Shown here one piece after another: positions 26,018 through 34,808 of a stretch of 64,000 nt of DNA. The first letter of the stretch is position 1. Every line of letters starts with the position of its first letter. The notes beneath the pieces were generated by a model. The model had not been told where the DNA came from. It was given only the letters and a program-made list of their open reading frames with translations, and did no database searches. The position numbers and the translations under genes were made by a program. Source of the DNA: an uncultured Candidatus Saccharibacteria bacterium (GTDB lineage Bacteria; Patescibacteriota; Saccharimonadia; Saccharimonadales; Saccharimonadaceae); NCBI GenBank assembly GCA_946408595.1, contig CAMJSX010000001.1, positions 62,001-126,000 of the forward strand, written 5' to 3'.

Positions 26018-26575
26018 ATGTACGGACCAACAGATCTAAAGAAAAATACCCTTATCACTTTAGACGGCCAGCCGTATAAGGTGGTAGAATACTCACAAAA
26101 AGTGATGGGCCGAGGCGGTTCAATCGTCAACGTGAAGGTGAAAAATCTTATAACTGGTGCTTTGCTCCCGAAGACTTTTAAAGGTCAGGAAAAAATTGAG
26201 CCAGCAGAAGTGACCACGAAAAAGGTACAATATCTTTATCGTGATGACGAGAAGTTTTACTTCATGGACCCAGAATCGTTTGAACAATATGAGCTGAGCG
26301 CTGATATGGTCGGCGACCAAAAAGATTTTATGAAAGATGGTGATGAAATGGAAATCCAGTTCTATAACGGAACTCCAATTAATCTCCAGCTTCCAAAGAA
26401 TTTGTGGCTCACGGTGACTTATACCGAAACTGCTGTGAAAGGTGACACTACTAGCTCAGTAATGAAAGATGCAACTCTCGAAACTGGTGTGGTGGTGAAG
26501 GTCCCTGCGTTCATTAAGCAAGGTGATGTTGTGTCAATTGACACGGACACTTATGAATATCGCGGGCGTAAATAG
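26018..26575 (+). CDS. efp: Translation elongation factor P
   Basis: EF-P helps ribosomes form bonds at polyproline stretches. The 185 residues contain the three beta-barrels of the family, with 'PTDLKKNTLITLDGQPYKVVEY', 'FMDPESFEQYEL' and 'VVKVPAFIKQGDVVSIDTDT'. The tip loop reads 'KVMGRGGS', with Arg at position 32 where most bacteria have Lys or a modified Arg. GGAGT lies 7 bases before the ATG. A client in this window could be the Pro-rich pilin-head protein at 39449. Its 3' end overlaps the next gene. Confidence 0.95.
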   Translation: MYGPTDLKKNTLITLDGQPYKVVEYSQKVMGRGGSIVNVKVKNLITGALLPKTFKGQEKIEPAEVTTKKVQYLYRDDEKFYFMDPESFEQYELSADMVGDQKDFMKDGDEMEIQFYNGTPINLQLPKNLWLTVTYTETAVKGDTTSSVMKDATLETGVVVKVPAFIKQGDVVSIDTDTYEYRGRK

Positions 26576-27116
26576 GGGATATCTCAAAATTGAAGGTGCA
26601 ATCCGCGCCTTCAATTTTGATTTCAAGAATAAGACCGTGCTCGATATAGGCTCTTCTACGGGAGGATTTTCTGAATGCGCCTTGAAACACGGGGCTAAAA
26701 AAGTGATCGCGGTGGAGAAGGGTTCTCATCAAATGAAAGCCCCTCTGCGTTTCGATCCAAAAATTGAGCTACATGAGAAAACTGACATTTTTGATTTTGA
26801 GCTGGAGAAGGGAACTGACGTTATCGTGGCGGATGTTTCATTCTTGAGCCTTACTAAGATTTTGAAATACGCGAAAAATTATTTAGCTAATTCCCACACG
26901 GAGTTTCTAGTGATGTTAAAGCCGCAATTTGAAGCGCGACCAGAACAGCTGAAAAATGGTGTAGTGAAGAACGAAACCATTCGTCGTGACATTATCAAAC
27001 AGTTTGAGTACTGGCTGAAACAGAATAGTTTTCTTATCGTCAAAAAACATGACAACGAGCTTCATGGTAAAACTGGAAACATCGAAAGATTTTACTATTT
27101 AAGACTTGCAAAATAA
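26553..27116 (+). CDS. TlyA-like rRNA methyltransferase (FtsJ fold) lacking the S4 domain
   Basis: This 187-residue SAM-dependent methylase shows 'VNRGYLKIEGAIRAF', 'KTVLDIGSSTGGFSECAL' (SAM motif I), 'KKVIAVEKGSHQM', 'VIVADVSFLSL' and 'MLKPQFEARPEQL'. These match TlyA, which 2'-O-methylates 16S and 23S rRNA in Actinobacteria. The usual N-terminal S4 RNA-binding domain (about 60 residues) is missing. The ATG at 26553 is chosen because homology begins right after it; this overlaps efp by 23 bases. Earlier in-frame starts at 26523/26526 would overlap more. Confidence 0.85.
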   Translation: MNIAGVNRGYLKIEGAIRAFNFDFKNKTVLDIGSSTGGFSECALKHGAKKVIAVEKGSHQMKAPLRFDPKIELHEKTDIFDFELEKGTDVIVADVSFLSLTKILKYAKNYLANSHTEFLVMLKPQFEARPEQLKNGVVKNETIRRDIIKQFEYWLKQNSFLIVKKHDNELHGKTGNIERFYYLRLAK

Positions 27117-27134
27117 AAAGTAAGTGCTTATAAT
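27106..27134 (+). promoter_or_regulatory. Promoter of type IV pilus operon, TTGCAA-17-TATAAT
   Basis: TTGCAA (27106-27111) and TATAAT (27129-27134), spacer 17, end 7 bases before the pilM ATG at 27142, so the pilus operon mRNA should be leaderless. Confidence 0.65.
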
Positions 27135-27141
27135 ATATAGT

Positions 27142-28188
27142 ATGAACTTATTACATGGCGTGGGCGACTTCTTCTCCCTTGATATAGGGACGAGTTCGAT
27201 GCGTATAGTCCAATTATCTGGTAGCAGCCAACATGGCTGGGTTTTGCAGAAATTTGCATATGTTCCAATTGATGAGAGGTTGATTTCTGATTCGTCTGAT
27301 TTGGGTCGTAAGCGTTTAGGTGAAGCAATCATGGGTGCCGTTAATCAGGCTGGTATTAAGACAAAGAATATTGCCATTGGTTTACCTGCAAACAAGACGT
27401 TTACTAGTATTGTTGAGACGGATACTCTTCCTGATAAGGAGCTCGCAAAAACTTTTAAGTATGAAATTGATAAATATGTGCCAATGCCGATGAGTGAAGC
27501 GAAGGCAGATTTTGTGGTTCTTGGGCCAAGCCCTAATGATCCGGCTAAGACTGAAGTTTTGGTTTCTTCGGTAGCAAAAGAATATGCTGAAGGCACGATG
27601 GAAATAATTGAGAAAACTGGTCTTAATATTATTGCGATGGAACCAGAACCTCTTGCGATGGCTCGTTCGTTGGCTATTACGGGAGCGATGGACGCAACGA
27701 TGGTGGTTGATTTTGGTGCAAGATCTACTGATCTTGTGATTGTGTATAAGAACCAGCCGCGTCTCGTTCGCTCTATCCCGGGTGGTTTTGAGAGTTTGAA
27801 TAAGACATTAGCTGGTGGTTTGGATGTTCGTGAAGATCAATCTAGCCAGTTCTTGTTTAAATTTGGTCTTGCAGAAGATAAGTTGGATGGACAAGTGTTT
27901 AAGATTCTTGGCCATTCGCTTGAAATGTATGCTTCTGAATTGACTAAATCCGTACGTTTCTTCCAGACTAAATACTTGAATGGGAAAGTTGGTGGCATTG
28001 TGCTTTCTGGTTATGCTAGCCGAATCCCACTATTTGCTGAATATATTGAGGCTCGTACTAATGTACCAACCATGAAGGGGAATCCATGGCAGTCTGTTCG
28101 TATTACAGCTGAGCAGCAACAAACGCTTGCTCCAGTTGCTAGTGAATTTGCAGTGGTGATTGGTTTGTCGGAAAGGAGTAACGACTAA
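27142..28188 (+). CDS. pilM: Type IV pilus assembly ATPase-like protein PilM
   Basis: PilM is an actin-fold cytoplasmic protein that links PilN to the pilus motor. The 348 residues start with 'DFFSLDIGTSSMRIVQLSG' (phosphate 1 loop) and include 'MDATMVVDFGARSTDLVIV' (phosphate 2) and 'GGIVLSGYASRIPLFAEYIE' (adenosine motif). The ATG at 27142 is fixed by the promoter. The stop overlaps the pilN start by one base, and pilN-O-x-B follow closely, giving one operon. Confidence 0.92.
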   Translation: MNLLHGVGDFFSLDIGTSSMRIVQLSGSSQHGWVLQKFAYVPIDERLISDSSDLGRKRLGEAIMGAVNQAGIKTKNIAIGLPANKTFTSIVETDTLPDKELAKTFKYEIDKYVPMPMSEAKADFVVLGPSPNDPAKTEVLVSSVAKEYAEGTMEIIEKTGLNIIAMEPEPLAMARSLAITGAMDATMVVDFGARSTDLVIVYKNQPRLVRSIPGGFESLNKTLAGGLDVREDQSSQFLFKFGLAEDKLDGQVFKILGHSLEMYASELTKSVRFFQTKYLNGKVGGIVLSGYASRIPLFAEYIEARTNVPTMKGNPWQSVRITAEQQQTLAPVASEFAVVIGLSERSND

Positions 28189-29348
28189 TGGCTCGTGAAA
28201 TAAACCTAGTCCCGGATATTAAAGGAGAAATGATTAGGACTTTGAAGCTCCGTAATCTTATTTTCTTCATTTGTATTATTGTGGCTGGTGCTAGTGTGGC
28301 TGTAGTATTGTTCCTCGCAATGATTGCTGGTGGCCAACAAGCTGCTGTAGATGGTAAAAAGGCGACGCTCAAAACTCTTTCGAGCAAGATTAATAGCTAT
28401 GAAGATTTGAATGCGTTCTTGACCATTAAAGATCAGCTAGGGAATCTGTCTAGCATTTCTAGCAACAAGAGAATGTTTTCGCGTACATTTAATATCCTTC
28501 CAGCTTTGAAGCCAAAGAATGCTGACACGATTATAATATCTGAATTGAATGTGGATTTGGCCAGTGATTATCCAACTTTAAGATTCGATGCTCAGGCTAA
28601 TGCTGGTGAGGAACCGTTTATTGATTATGCTGTGCTAGAGTCCTTTATTAAAAGTATGGATTATCTTCGTTATGATTATGGTGATTATGTTGATAAAGAA
28701 GGTAATGTTATTCCTGCTTATTGTATTGTTGAGACTGGTGCAGATGGTGCGTTGCTTTATGATGTCGACAGAAAATCAAATTATGCGTATTGGTTGATAA
28801 ACGGTGAAGGTTGCAAAACGACAACTGAGTCAAGCGAGGGGGGCACCAATAATAATTATGTCACTGAAGAATATAATGGGCAGCAAGTAGTTCGTATTTG
28901 GCGAACCCCACAGTTTAATGACTGGCTAGCTACGGAAAATATGACTCTAGATGGTACTATTTCTGGTATTGCTCATTTTGAAAGTAAATGTATCAATTAT
29001 ATAGGTATAAAGGATGCTACAAAAAACACGACAACTTGGGCTAGTTCCAATAACTCATGTTTGTTGGTCCCAGGCGGATCTACTGAAAACGGAATTAAAG
29101 TTTCTGACTCGTCTAATGGTCGTGATGCCAATAAAGAACTGGTCCTTAGGTTTTCGGCCACCATTGTAATTGCTCCGGAGTATTATGATTTTAGAAATCA
29201 TCATATGATGGCAATTGGTCCTACAGGGCGTTACAACGTGACTGATTCTTATGTCCAGATTCAGAACATGTTTGGTGAACGTGCGACTGATTGTGCCGAA
29301 GGTGATACTGCCTGTCTCAACGAAGTTAACAAGAATGGAGAGAAATAG
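28188..29348 (+). CDS. pilN: PilN-like type IV pilus inner-membrane protein, enlarged
   Basis: The first residues 'AREINLVPDIKGEMIR' match the PilN motif (INLLP) that binds PilM. One membrane helix follows (about 27-50), then a coiled region and an outside ferredoxin-like domain. At 386 residues it is about twice the usual PilN length. The extra about 180 residues (about 180-386) carry several Cys and Asn/Gly-rich loops, perhaps a domain specific to this lineage. Order between pilM and the PilO-like gene supports the call. Confidence 0.8.
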   Translation: MAREINLVPDIKGEMIRTLKLRNLIFFICIIVAGASVAVVLFLAMIAGGQQAAVDGKKATLKTLSSKINSYEDLNAFLTIKDQLGNLSSISSNKRMFSRTFNILPALKPKNADTIIISELNVDLASDYPTLRFDAQANAGEEPFIDYAVLESFIKSMDYLRYDYGDYVDKEGNVIPAYCIVETGADGALLYDVDRKSNYAYWLINGEGCKTTTESSEGGTNNNYVTEEYNGQQVVRIWRTPQFNDWLATENMTLDGTISGIAHFESKCINYIGIKDATKNTTTWASSNNSCLLVPGGSTENGIKVSDSSNGRDANKELVLRFSATIVIAPEYYDFRNHHMMAIGPTGRYNVTDSYVQIQNMFGERATDCAEGDTACLNEVNKNGEK

Positions 29349-29349
29349 A

Positions 29350-30213
29350 ATGGCCAAAGAGATTGCTATTTCGAAACGTGCAAAAATATCTGAAGCACAA
29401 CAATACGTTTTATTTTCTGTGCTTGGAGCATCACTCTTTCTAGGTGCTGCAATTAGTCTTTCTTTGCACTTTGTTAAATTGATTCAGTTTAATATAGATG
29501 TGATTGCTGCTGAAGAGGCGTCGATTGTTACATATTCTAATGCGATTAAAGGAATCGGTGTATGCAAGGCTCCTAAGGGTTCTGTCTATACCGATAAGGA
29601 GTTGAAGGATTGTAATCCTAGTAGTATTGATGTTAAGGATATTCCTGGCACTCTTCGTGCTAATATTCTTGAGAATATGGCGTCAAGTAAGGCTTTAGGT
29701 GCTGTGCCTAAGGAGTATGATAGTTCTTGTGCTAATCCATCTACTGGCAAGAAATACACTTATACTGAAATGATGAGTTTCTATAATAATGCAACTAATA
29801 GTGATGATTTAAGGGCGGCAAGTAGTTTAATTCGTCGTTGCTCGGCTCTTCGGATTATTCCGGACGCACTGCCTACTTCGAAAAACGAGGAAGCTCTTCT
29901 TTCTAGCTTGAGTAAGTTGTATGTTATTTCTGGCGTTTATTCTGATACAATTAGCCCAACGGGGAATATCGAGATGTCCTCTTTTAGCGATTCGGTGTAT
30001 TTGATTGCTGTGATGTTAGATGTTCCGCGAGATTCTGCTTATACAACAATTAAGTTTTTGAATAATATGGAACGCTCTATCCGGGATTTTAGGGTTGAGC
30101 GTGCAACGATTTCATGGGCTGGCGGATTGTCCTTAAATGGGCAGGCGCAGTCATATTATATGATACCTTCAGAATTAAAAGAAACTGATAAGATTATTAA
30201 AGGAGATGAATAG
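29350..30213 (+). CDS. pilO: PilO-like type IV pilus inner-membrane protein
   Basis: This 287-residue protein has a cytoplasmic start, a membrane helix at about 22-45 and an outside domain with a coiled start (about 45-60). Sequence identity to PilO is not obvious; the call rests on topology and its place after pilN. It carries four Cys in the outside part ('GVCKAPKG', 'LKDCNPS', 'DSSCANP', 'RRCSAL'), possibly two disulfides. The ATG at 29350 follows GAGAAATAGA closely; the long upstream frame overlaps pilN and is rejected. Confidence 0.7.
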   Translation: MAKEIAISKRAKISEAQQYVLFSVLGASLFLGAAISLSLHFVKLIQFNIDVIAAEEASIVTYSNAIKGIGVCKAPKGSVYTDKELKDCNPSSIDVKDIPGTLRANILENMASSKALGAVPKEYDSSCANPSTGKKYTYTEMMSFYNNATNSDDLRAASSLIRRCSALRIIPDALPTSKNEEALLSSLSKLYVISGVYSDTISPTGNIEMSSFSDSVYLIAVMLDVPRDSAYTTIKFLNNMERSIRDFRVERATISWAGGLSLNGQAQSYYMIPSELKETDKIIKGDE

Positions 30214-30215
30214 GA

Positions 30216-30563
30216 ATGAAAACTGATTTAATTACTTCGGTTATCGCTGCTGTTGTCGGCACAGTTGCTGCCTTTTTCCTTTGTAATCTTCTTATACCAA
30301 AGATTGAGAATTTTTCTTACACTACTCTCGACCCTAATCTTAATTACACTTTGAGCGACCCTGATATAGAAGTGTTTAATTATCGTGCAGTCGACCCTAC
30401 TGTTGAAGTTTGGGTTGGTCAATGCTCTGGTGATAATTGTGATACTGCCATCATCATAGATACTGAAACTAACGAGGAGCCAGAAACAACTCCTGAAGCT
30501 GAAACGCCAGAAGAGGTAACCCCAGGCCCAAACGAGGAGTCTGAAAATGGCGTTACTGACTAA
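30216..30563 (+). CDS. Small membrane protein in PilP position
   Basis: I do not recognise a family. The 115 residues have one membrane helix (about 7-29), a short outside segment with two Cys ('GQCSGDNCD') and a Glu/Pro/Thr-rich acidic tail. It starts 3 bases after the PilO-like gene and overlaps pilB by 17 bases, so it belongs to the pilus operon. Position suggests a partner of PilN/PilO, as PilP is in other bacteria, but no PilP sequence features are seen. Confidence 0.7.
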   Translation: MKTDLITSVIAAVVGTVAAFFLCNLLIPKIENFSYTTLDPNLNYTLSDPDIEVFNYRAVDPTVEVWVGQCSGDNCDTAIIIDTETNEEPETTPEAETPEEVTPGPNEESENGVTD

Positions 30564-32307
30564 AGAAGCCGAGAATAAAATTTCTAGTCTCTTAGTTGCT
30601 GAGGGGTTGGCTGATGGTAACCTTGTTAAAAGTGTTGCGGATCAGGTTTCTGGTGATCAGTCGGTTTTGACGGAATTGATTAAGAGGAGCGTGATTAATG
30701 ACAGCATGGTGGCACGGGCGACAGCCGCTTTGATTAATGTACCGTATGTTGAACTAAAAAATGTAGCCATTGACCAAGACGTTTTGATGCTTATTCCGCA
30801 GGAAGCTCAGACGCGCGTGCTGGCTATTCCGCTTGGTGAAAAAGACGGTATTTTGAATGTTGCGATGGCGGATGTTACCAACGTTCAGGCGACCGATTAT
30901 CTTTCTAATCTTGTGAATCGACCAATTCGCGTGTGGATGTCGTCTGAGAGTGGCATTCGTGAAATGATTGAAAAGAACCACGGCGATTTTTCGGGTGTGA
31001 CAGAAGCTGTGCGCGAAACAAATGCTGAAGCGGCGAGTGAACAACAAAAAGATGTGAAGACAATTGTTCAGGATTCGCCGATTTCAAAGGCTTTAACTAC
31101 GATTCTAAGTTATGCAGCTAAGACAAAGGCATCGGATATTCATATTGAACCACTTGAAGGTTCACTAATTATTCGTTGTCGTATTGATGGTGTGCTGCGC
31201 AAGATTATGGATTTGCCGAAGAATGTTGCTCCGGCGCTAGTTTCACGTATTAAAATTTTAAGTAATCTGAAAATTGACGAACATCGTATACCACAGGATG
31301 GTCAGTTTACGGTTCTAGTGGATGATAAGGAAATTGATCTTCGTATTGCAATTTCTCCAGTTACTTGGGGCGAGCAAGTGGTGATTCGTTTGCTTGATAA
31401 AACTGGTATGAACATGCAAGTGGATAAAATGGGTATGAGCGGTCGTGCTTTGCGTACGGTGCTTAGCGGTATCGAAAAACCAAACGGCATGATTTTAACT
31501 TCAGGTCCTACTGGTTCTGGTAAGTCTACTACTTTGTATGCCTTGATTCAACAAATTAAATCGGAAGCAATTAACATCGTTACCCTGGAGGATCCAGTGG
31601 AATATAAGATGGATGGCATTAATCAGATTCAGGTTAATGTTGATGCTGGTTTGACATTTGCCTCTGGGCTTCGTTCAATCCTCCGTCAAGACCCTGACGT
31701 AGTGATGGTGGGTGAGATTCGTGACTCAGAAACCGCAGGTTTGGCTGTCCAGGCGGCACTTACGGGCCACTTGGTTTTCTCTACGCTGCACACTAACTCG
31801 GCTGCCGGTATTTTACCACGTCTTCTAGATATGGGTATTGAGCCGTTCTTGCTAGCTTCAACTCTCAATGTGGTGATTGGCCAGCGCTTGGTCCGTCGTA
31901 TTACTGAGAAGCGTGAAACGTTTAAGTCTAATGATATTGAAACGAATAGTATTAATGAATTAATTGGTGATTTATTACCAAAGACAGACGCTGATGTAGC
32001 ACCAGTGAGTGAAGATTTAGGTTATCCTGGTCTCCCAATCAAGAACGACAAGTATTATATGTTGTCTAAAGGTATGGCTTCTAAAGAAACCCCAGGCGGT
32101 TATAAAGGTCGTGCTGGTCTTTATGAAACGATTGAAGTTGATGAGGACATTCAGAAATTGATTATTTCGCATGCGACTTCTGCTGAAATTATGCGACTTG
32201 CAAGATCAAAGGGAACTGTAACTATGCGTCAGGACGGGATGTTGAAAGTTTTGTCTGGTATTACTACGATCGAGGAAGTAAATCGTGTAGCAAGTGATTT
32301 AACATAA
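30547..32307 (+). CDS. pilB: Type IV pilus extension ATPase PilB
   Basis: PilB hydrolyses ATP to add pilin subunits. The 586 residues include an N-terminal MshEN/GspE-N domain (about 1-150) and the RecA-like motor with 'SDIHIEPLEGSLIIRCRIDG', Walker A 'LTSGPTGSGKSTTLY' (about 317-328), 'NIVTLEDPVEYKMDG' and Walker B 'DPDVVMVGEIRDSETA'. The His box is 'AALTGHLVFSTLHTN'. The tetracysteine zinc site usual between the motor and C-terminus in PilB/GspE is absent; that region is an acidic insert instead. Confidence 0.95.
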   Translation: MALLTKEAENKISSLLVAEGLADGNLVKSVADQVSGDQSVLTELIKRSVINDSMVARATAALINVPYVELKNVAIDQDVLMLIPQEAQTRVLAIPLGEKDGILNVAMADVTNVQATDYLSNLVNRPIRVWMSSESGIREMIEKNHGDFSGVTEAVRETNAEAASEQQKDVKTIVQDSPISKALTTILSYAAKTKASDIHIEPLEGSLIIRCRIDGVLRKIMDLPKNVAPALVSRIKILSNLKIDEHRIPQDGQFTVLVDDKEIDLRIAISPVTWGEQVVIRLLDKTGMNMQVDKMGMSGRALRTVLSGIEKPNGMILTSGPTGSGKSTTLYALIQQIKSEAINIVTLEDPVEYKMDGINQIQVNVDAGLTFASGLRSILRQDPDVVMVGEIRDSETAGLAVQAALTGHLVFSTLHTNSAAGILPRLLDMGIEPFLLASTLNVVIGQRLVRRITEKRETFKSNDIETNSINELIGDLLPKTDADVAPVSEDLGYPGLPIKNDKYYMLSKGMASKETPGGYKGRAGLYETIEVDEDIQKLIISHATSAEIMRLARSKGTVTMRQDGMLKVLSGITTIEEVNRVASDLT

Positions 32308-32316
32308 AGGATATGG

Positions 32317-32322
32317 TATAAT
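32317..32322 (+). promoter_or_regulatory. -10 box of pilT
   Basis: TATAAT ends 6 bases before the pilT ATG at 32329, so pilT-pilC can be transcribed separately from pilM-pilB, without a leader. Confidence 0.55.
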
Positions 32323-32328
32323 AAGATT

Positions 32329-33519
32329 ATGGAAAATAGTGGGCAACAATCACAAACACAATTGACACAACCGGGAGGACCAGCTCAGCCTGTTCAGCCA
32401 GCTCAACCAGTTCAGCCAGTAGCTGCGCCGATGGCGTCGGTTAGTTCGACAGCACCTGCGCAACCGAAGATTGAACATTTGCTTGAGGAATGCGTGCGAC
32501 GCAATGCCTCTGACCTTCATATTCAATATGGCCTTCCTCCGATTTTACGTATTGATGGTACTCTAGTTCCAATAAATAATCAGAAAACTCTAGATGAAGA
32601 TTCTTTAAAGCAACTCATCTTTTCTACACTTGATGAAGATCAGCAAGAGATCTATTTGAAAGATAAGGAGTTTGATTACTCCTTTGCCTTTGGTGATATT
32701 GCTAGATTCCGTGTGAATGCTTTCCATGAACGTGGGAAGATGGCGGCGGCCTTCCGTTTGATTCCTAATGATATCAAGTCGATTAATGACCTTGGTATGC
32801 CGGGCATAGTTGAAACTTTCGCCGATTTTCCACGTGGGTTGGTGCTAGTTACTGGACCTACTGGTTCTGGTAAGTCTACTACTTTGGCAGCTTTGATTGA
32901 TAAGATCAATCGTGAAAAAAGCAAACACATTATTACGATTGAGGACCCAATTGAGTTTACGCATAAGTCTGAACGTTCTATCATTGTTCAACGTGAAGTG
33001 CATTATGATACTTTTAGTTTTGCTGCGGCATTACGTTCTGCACTTCGTGAAGATCCGGATGTAGTGTTAATTGGCGAGATGCGTGACCTTGAAACTATTC
33101 AGGCGGCAATTACGATTGCAGAAACTGGTCACTTGGTCTTTGCGACCCTTCACACTAACTCTGCTGCTCAGTCTATTGACCGTATGATTGACGTTTTCCC
33201 GTCACACCAGCAACCACAGATTCGTTCACAGCTCGCTAATATGTTGATGGCAATTTGTTCACAGCGTCTAGTTCCGGCTATCGGTGGTGGTCGCGTGGTG
33301 GCTGCAGAAATCATGATTGCTAATACTGCTGTGCGTTCGCTAATTCGTGATGGTAAAACATTCCAGCTTGATACAGCTATTCAAACAGGTGCCGAGGAAG
33401 GGATGCAGACGATGGATCGTACTCTTGCAAAGCTAATTCAGACCGGCGTGATAACTTACGATTCTGCTCGTGAATATGCAGTGGATATTAATGAACTTAA
33501 TCGTTTGGTAAGAGGATAG
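32329..33519 (+). CDS. pilT: Twitching motility / pilus retraction ATPase PilT
   Basis: PilT removes pilin subunits to retract the pilus. The 396 residues have a typical PilT body: 'ASDLHIQYGLPPILRIDG', 'LVTGPTGSGKSTTLAALID' (Walker A), 'IITIEDPIEFTH', 'ALREDPDVVLIGEMRDLET' (Walker B) and 'TLHTNSAAQSIDRMIDVFP'. A Pro/Gln/Ala-rich N-terminal extension of about 48 residues precedes it, unlike most PilT. The same style of extension occurs in the protein at 39449. A one-base gap leads to pilC. Confidence 0.96.
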   Translation: MENSGQQSQTQLTQPGGPAQPVQPAQPVQPVAAPMASVSSTAPAQPKIEHLLEECVRRNASDLHIQYGLPPILRIDGTLVPINNQKTLDEDSLKQLIFSTLDEDQQEIYLKDKEFDYSFAFGDIARFRVNAFHERGKMAAAFRLIPNDIKSINDLGMPGIVETFADFPRGLVLVTGPTGSGKSTTLAALIDKINREKSKHIITIEDPIEFTHKSERSIIVQREVHYDTFSFAAALRSALREDPDVVLIGEMRDLETIQAAITIAETGHLVFATLHTNSAAQSIDRMIDVFPSHQQPQIRSQLANMLMAICSQRLVPAIGGGRVVAAEIMIANTAVRSLIRDGKTFQLDTAIQTGAEEGMQTMDRTLAKLIQTGVITYDSAREYAVDINELNRLVRG

Positions 33520-33520
33520 A

Positions 33521-34726
33521 ATGAAGCGGTTTAATTATAAAGCAAAGGACAAAAAGACTGGTAAAGTCTTGAAAGGTAGTATTCAAGCAGAAAATGAATC
33601 TACTGCCGGCAAGCTTTTGATTGAACAAGGATATACTCCGATATCAGTGGTCGAGGAAGGAAGTGGGCTTTTTGGTGGTAAAGGTCGTGTGACGACAAAG
33701 GACCGCATTATGTTTACCCGTCAGCTTTCGACGTTGATTGGCGCTGGTCTTCCGCTTGCGACGAGTTTGCGTACGGTGATTGAGCAAACCCAAGGAAAGG
33801 CAATGAAGCAAATTGCCGAGGAAATCTTGACTAGTGTTGAGTCAGGGAAGAGCTTGTTCGATTCATTTTCTAATTATCCTGATGTTTTTGATGGTGTTTA
33901 TCGTGCATTAATCCAAGCTGGTGAAACTTCTGGTACGCTAGATCTTGCGCTAAAGCGTTTGGCTGACCAAGAGGAAAAAGATGCTGCAATGATGAGCAAG
34001 ATTAAAGGCGCGCTCGTGTATCCGTTTATTATCTTGTTCGTGATTATCGCAGTGCTCGCTTTTATGATGGTTGCAGTGGTTCCACAAGTTGAGAAACTGT
34101 ATGAGGATATGGGCGAGGAACTTCCGGGTCTTACTCAAGGTTTGGTGAATTTGACTGACTTCTTTGCTGACTTTTGGATGTTACTCCTAGTGATTTTAGT
34201 TGCCGTGATTGGTAGTATTTATTTCTTCGTGAAAAAAACTCCTACTGGACATAAAGTGATGGATGCCTTTAAGATTCATGTGCCAATTTTCGGTGGGCTT
34301 TTCCGCAAGTTATACGTGTCGCGTTTCGCACGTACTGCCGAAATGATGTTGGCTACTGGTGTACCAATGCTTGATTCGATTCGCATTGCAATTGACGCAA
34401 CAAATAACGTGATAATTGAAGAAGAATATAGTAAATCTCTTGAAATCATTAAAGGCGGGAAAGCTTTGTCGGAATCTCTAAAGGAAAGAAAATATATGTT
34501 GCCGTTGGTCCCGCAGATGGCATCAATTGGTGAGGAATCTGGTAAGATTGACGAAATGCTTGGTAAGGCAGCGGCGGTTTATGAGAATGAGCTTGATGAG
34601 CAGATTAATAATATTTCTACGATGATTGAGCCAATTTTGATGGTGATTATGGCTGGCCTCATTGGCGTGGTGGTTGGCGGTACGCTTCTTCCGATCTACT
34701 CACTGGTTAATAGCATTGCTAAATAA
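33521..34726 (+). CDS. pilC: Type IV pilus inner-membrane platform protein PilC
   Basis: PilC is the membrane platform that the PilB and PilT motors turn. The 401 residues begin 'RFNYKAKDKKTGKVLKGSI' and have two GspF domains (about 68-190 and 270-393) with 'FTRQLSTLIGAGLPLATSL' and 'FARTAEMMLATGVPMLDSI'. Three membrane helices are present (about 168-192, 218-240, 370-395), and 'EPILMVIMAGLIGVVVGG' stands near the end. Family length and motifs are complete. Confidence 0.96.
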   Translation: MKRFNYKAKDKKTGKVLKGSIQAENESTAGKLLIEQGYTPISVVEEGSGLFGGKGRVTTKDRIMFTRQLSTLIGAGLPLATSLRTVIEQTQGKAMKQIAEEILTSVESGKSLFDSFSNYPDVFDGVYRALIQAGETSGTLDLALKRLADQEEKDAAMMSKIKGALVYPFIILFVIIAVLAFMMVAVVPQVEKLYEDMGEELPGLTQGLVNLTDFFADFWMLLLVILVAVIGSIYFFVKKTPTGHKVMDAFKIHVPIFGGLFRKLYVSRFARTAEMMLATGVPMLDSIRIAIDATNNVIIEEEYSKSLEIIKGGKALSESLKERKYMLPLVPQMASIGEESGKIDEMLGKAAAVYENELDEQINNISTMIEPILMVIMAGLIGVVVGGTLLPIYSLVNSIAK

Positions 34727-34744
34727 TAATTTTATAAAAAACTC

Positions 34745-34773
34745 TTGATTTTTAGTTAATTTTAAGTTATGAT
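34745..34773 (+). promoter_or_regulatory. Promoter of main pilin gene, TTGATT-17-TATGAT
   Basis: TTGATT (34745-34750) and TATGAT (34768-34773), spacer 17, give a leader of about 30 bases with a GAAAGG ribosome site. Unlike most nearby genes, the main pilin has a true leader, in keeping with high expression. Confidence 0.6.
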
Positions 34774-34808
34774 AAGCATGAGCATTAAATCTTAGAAAGG
34801 ATTTATTT

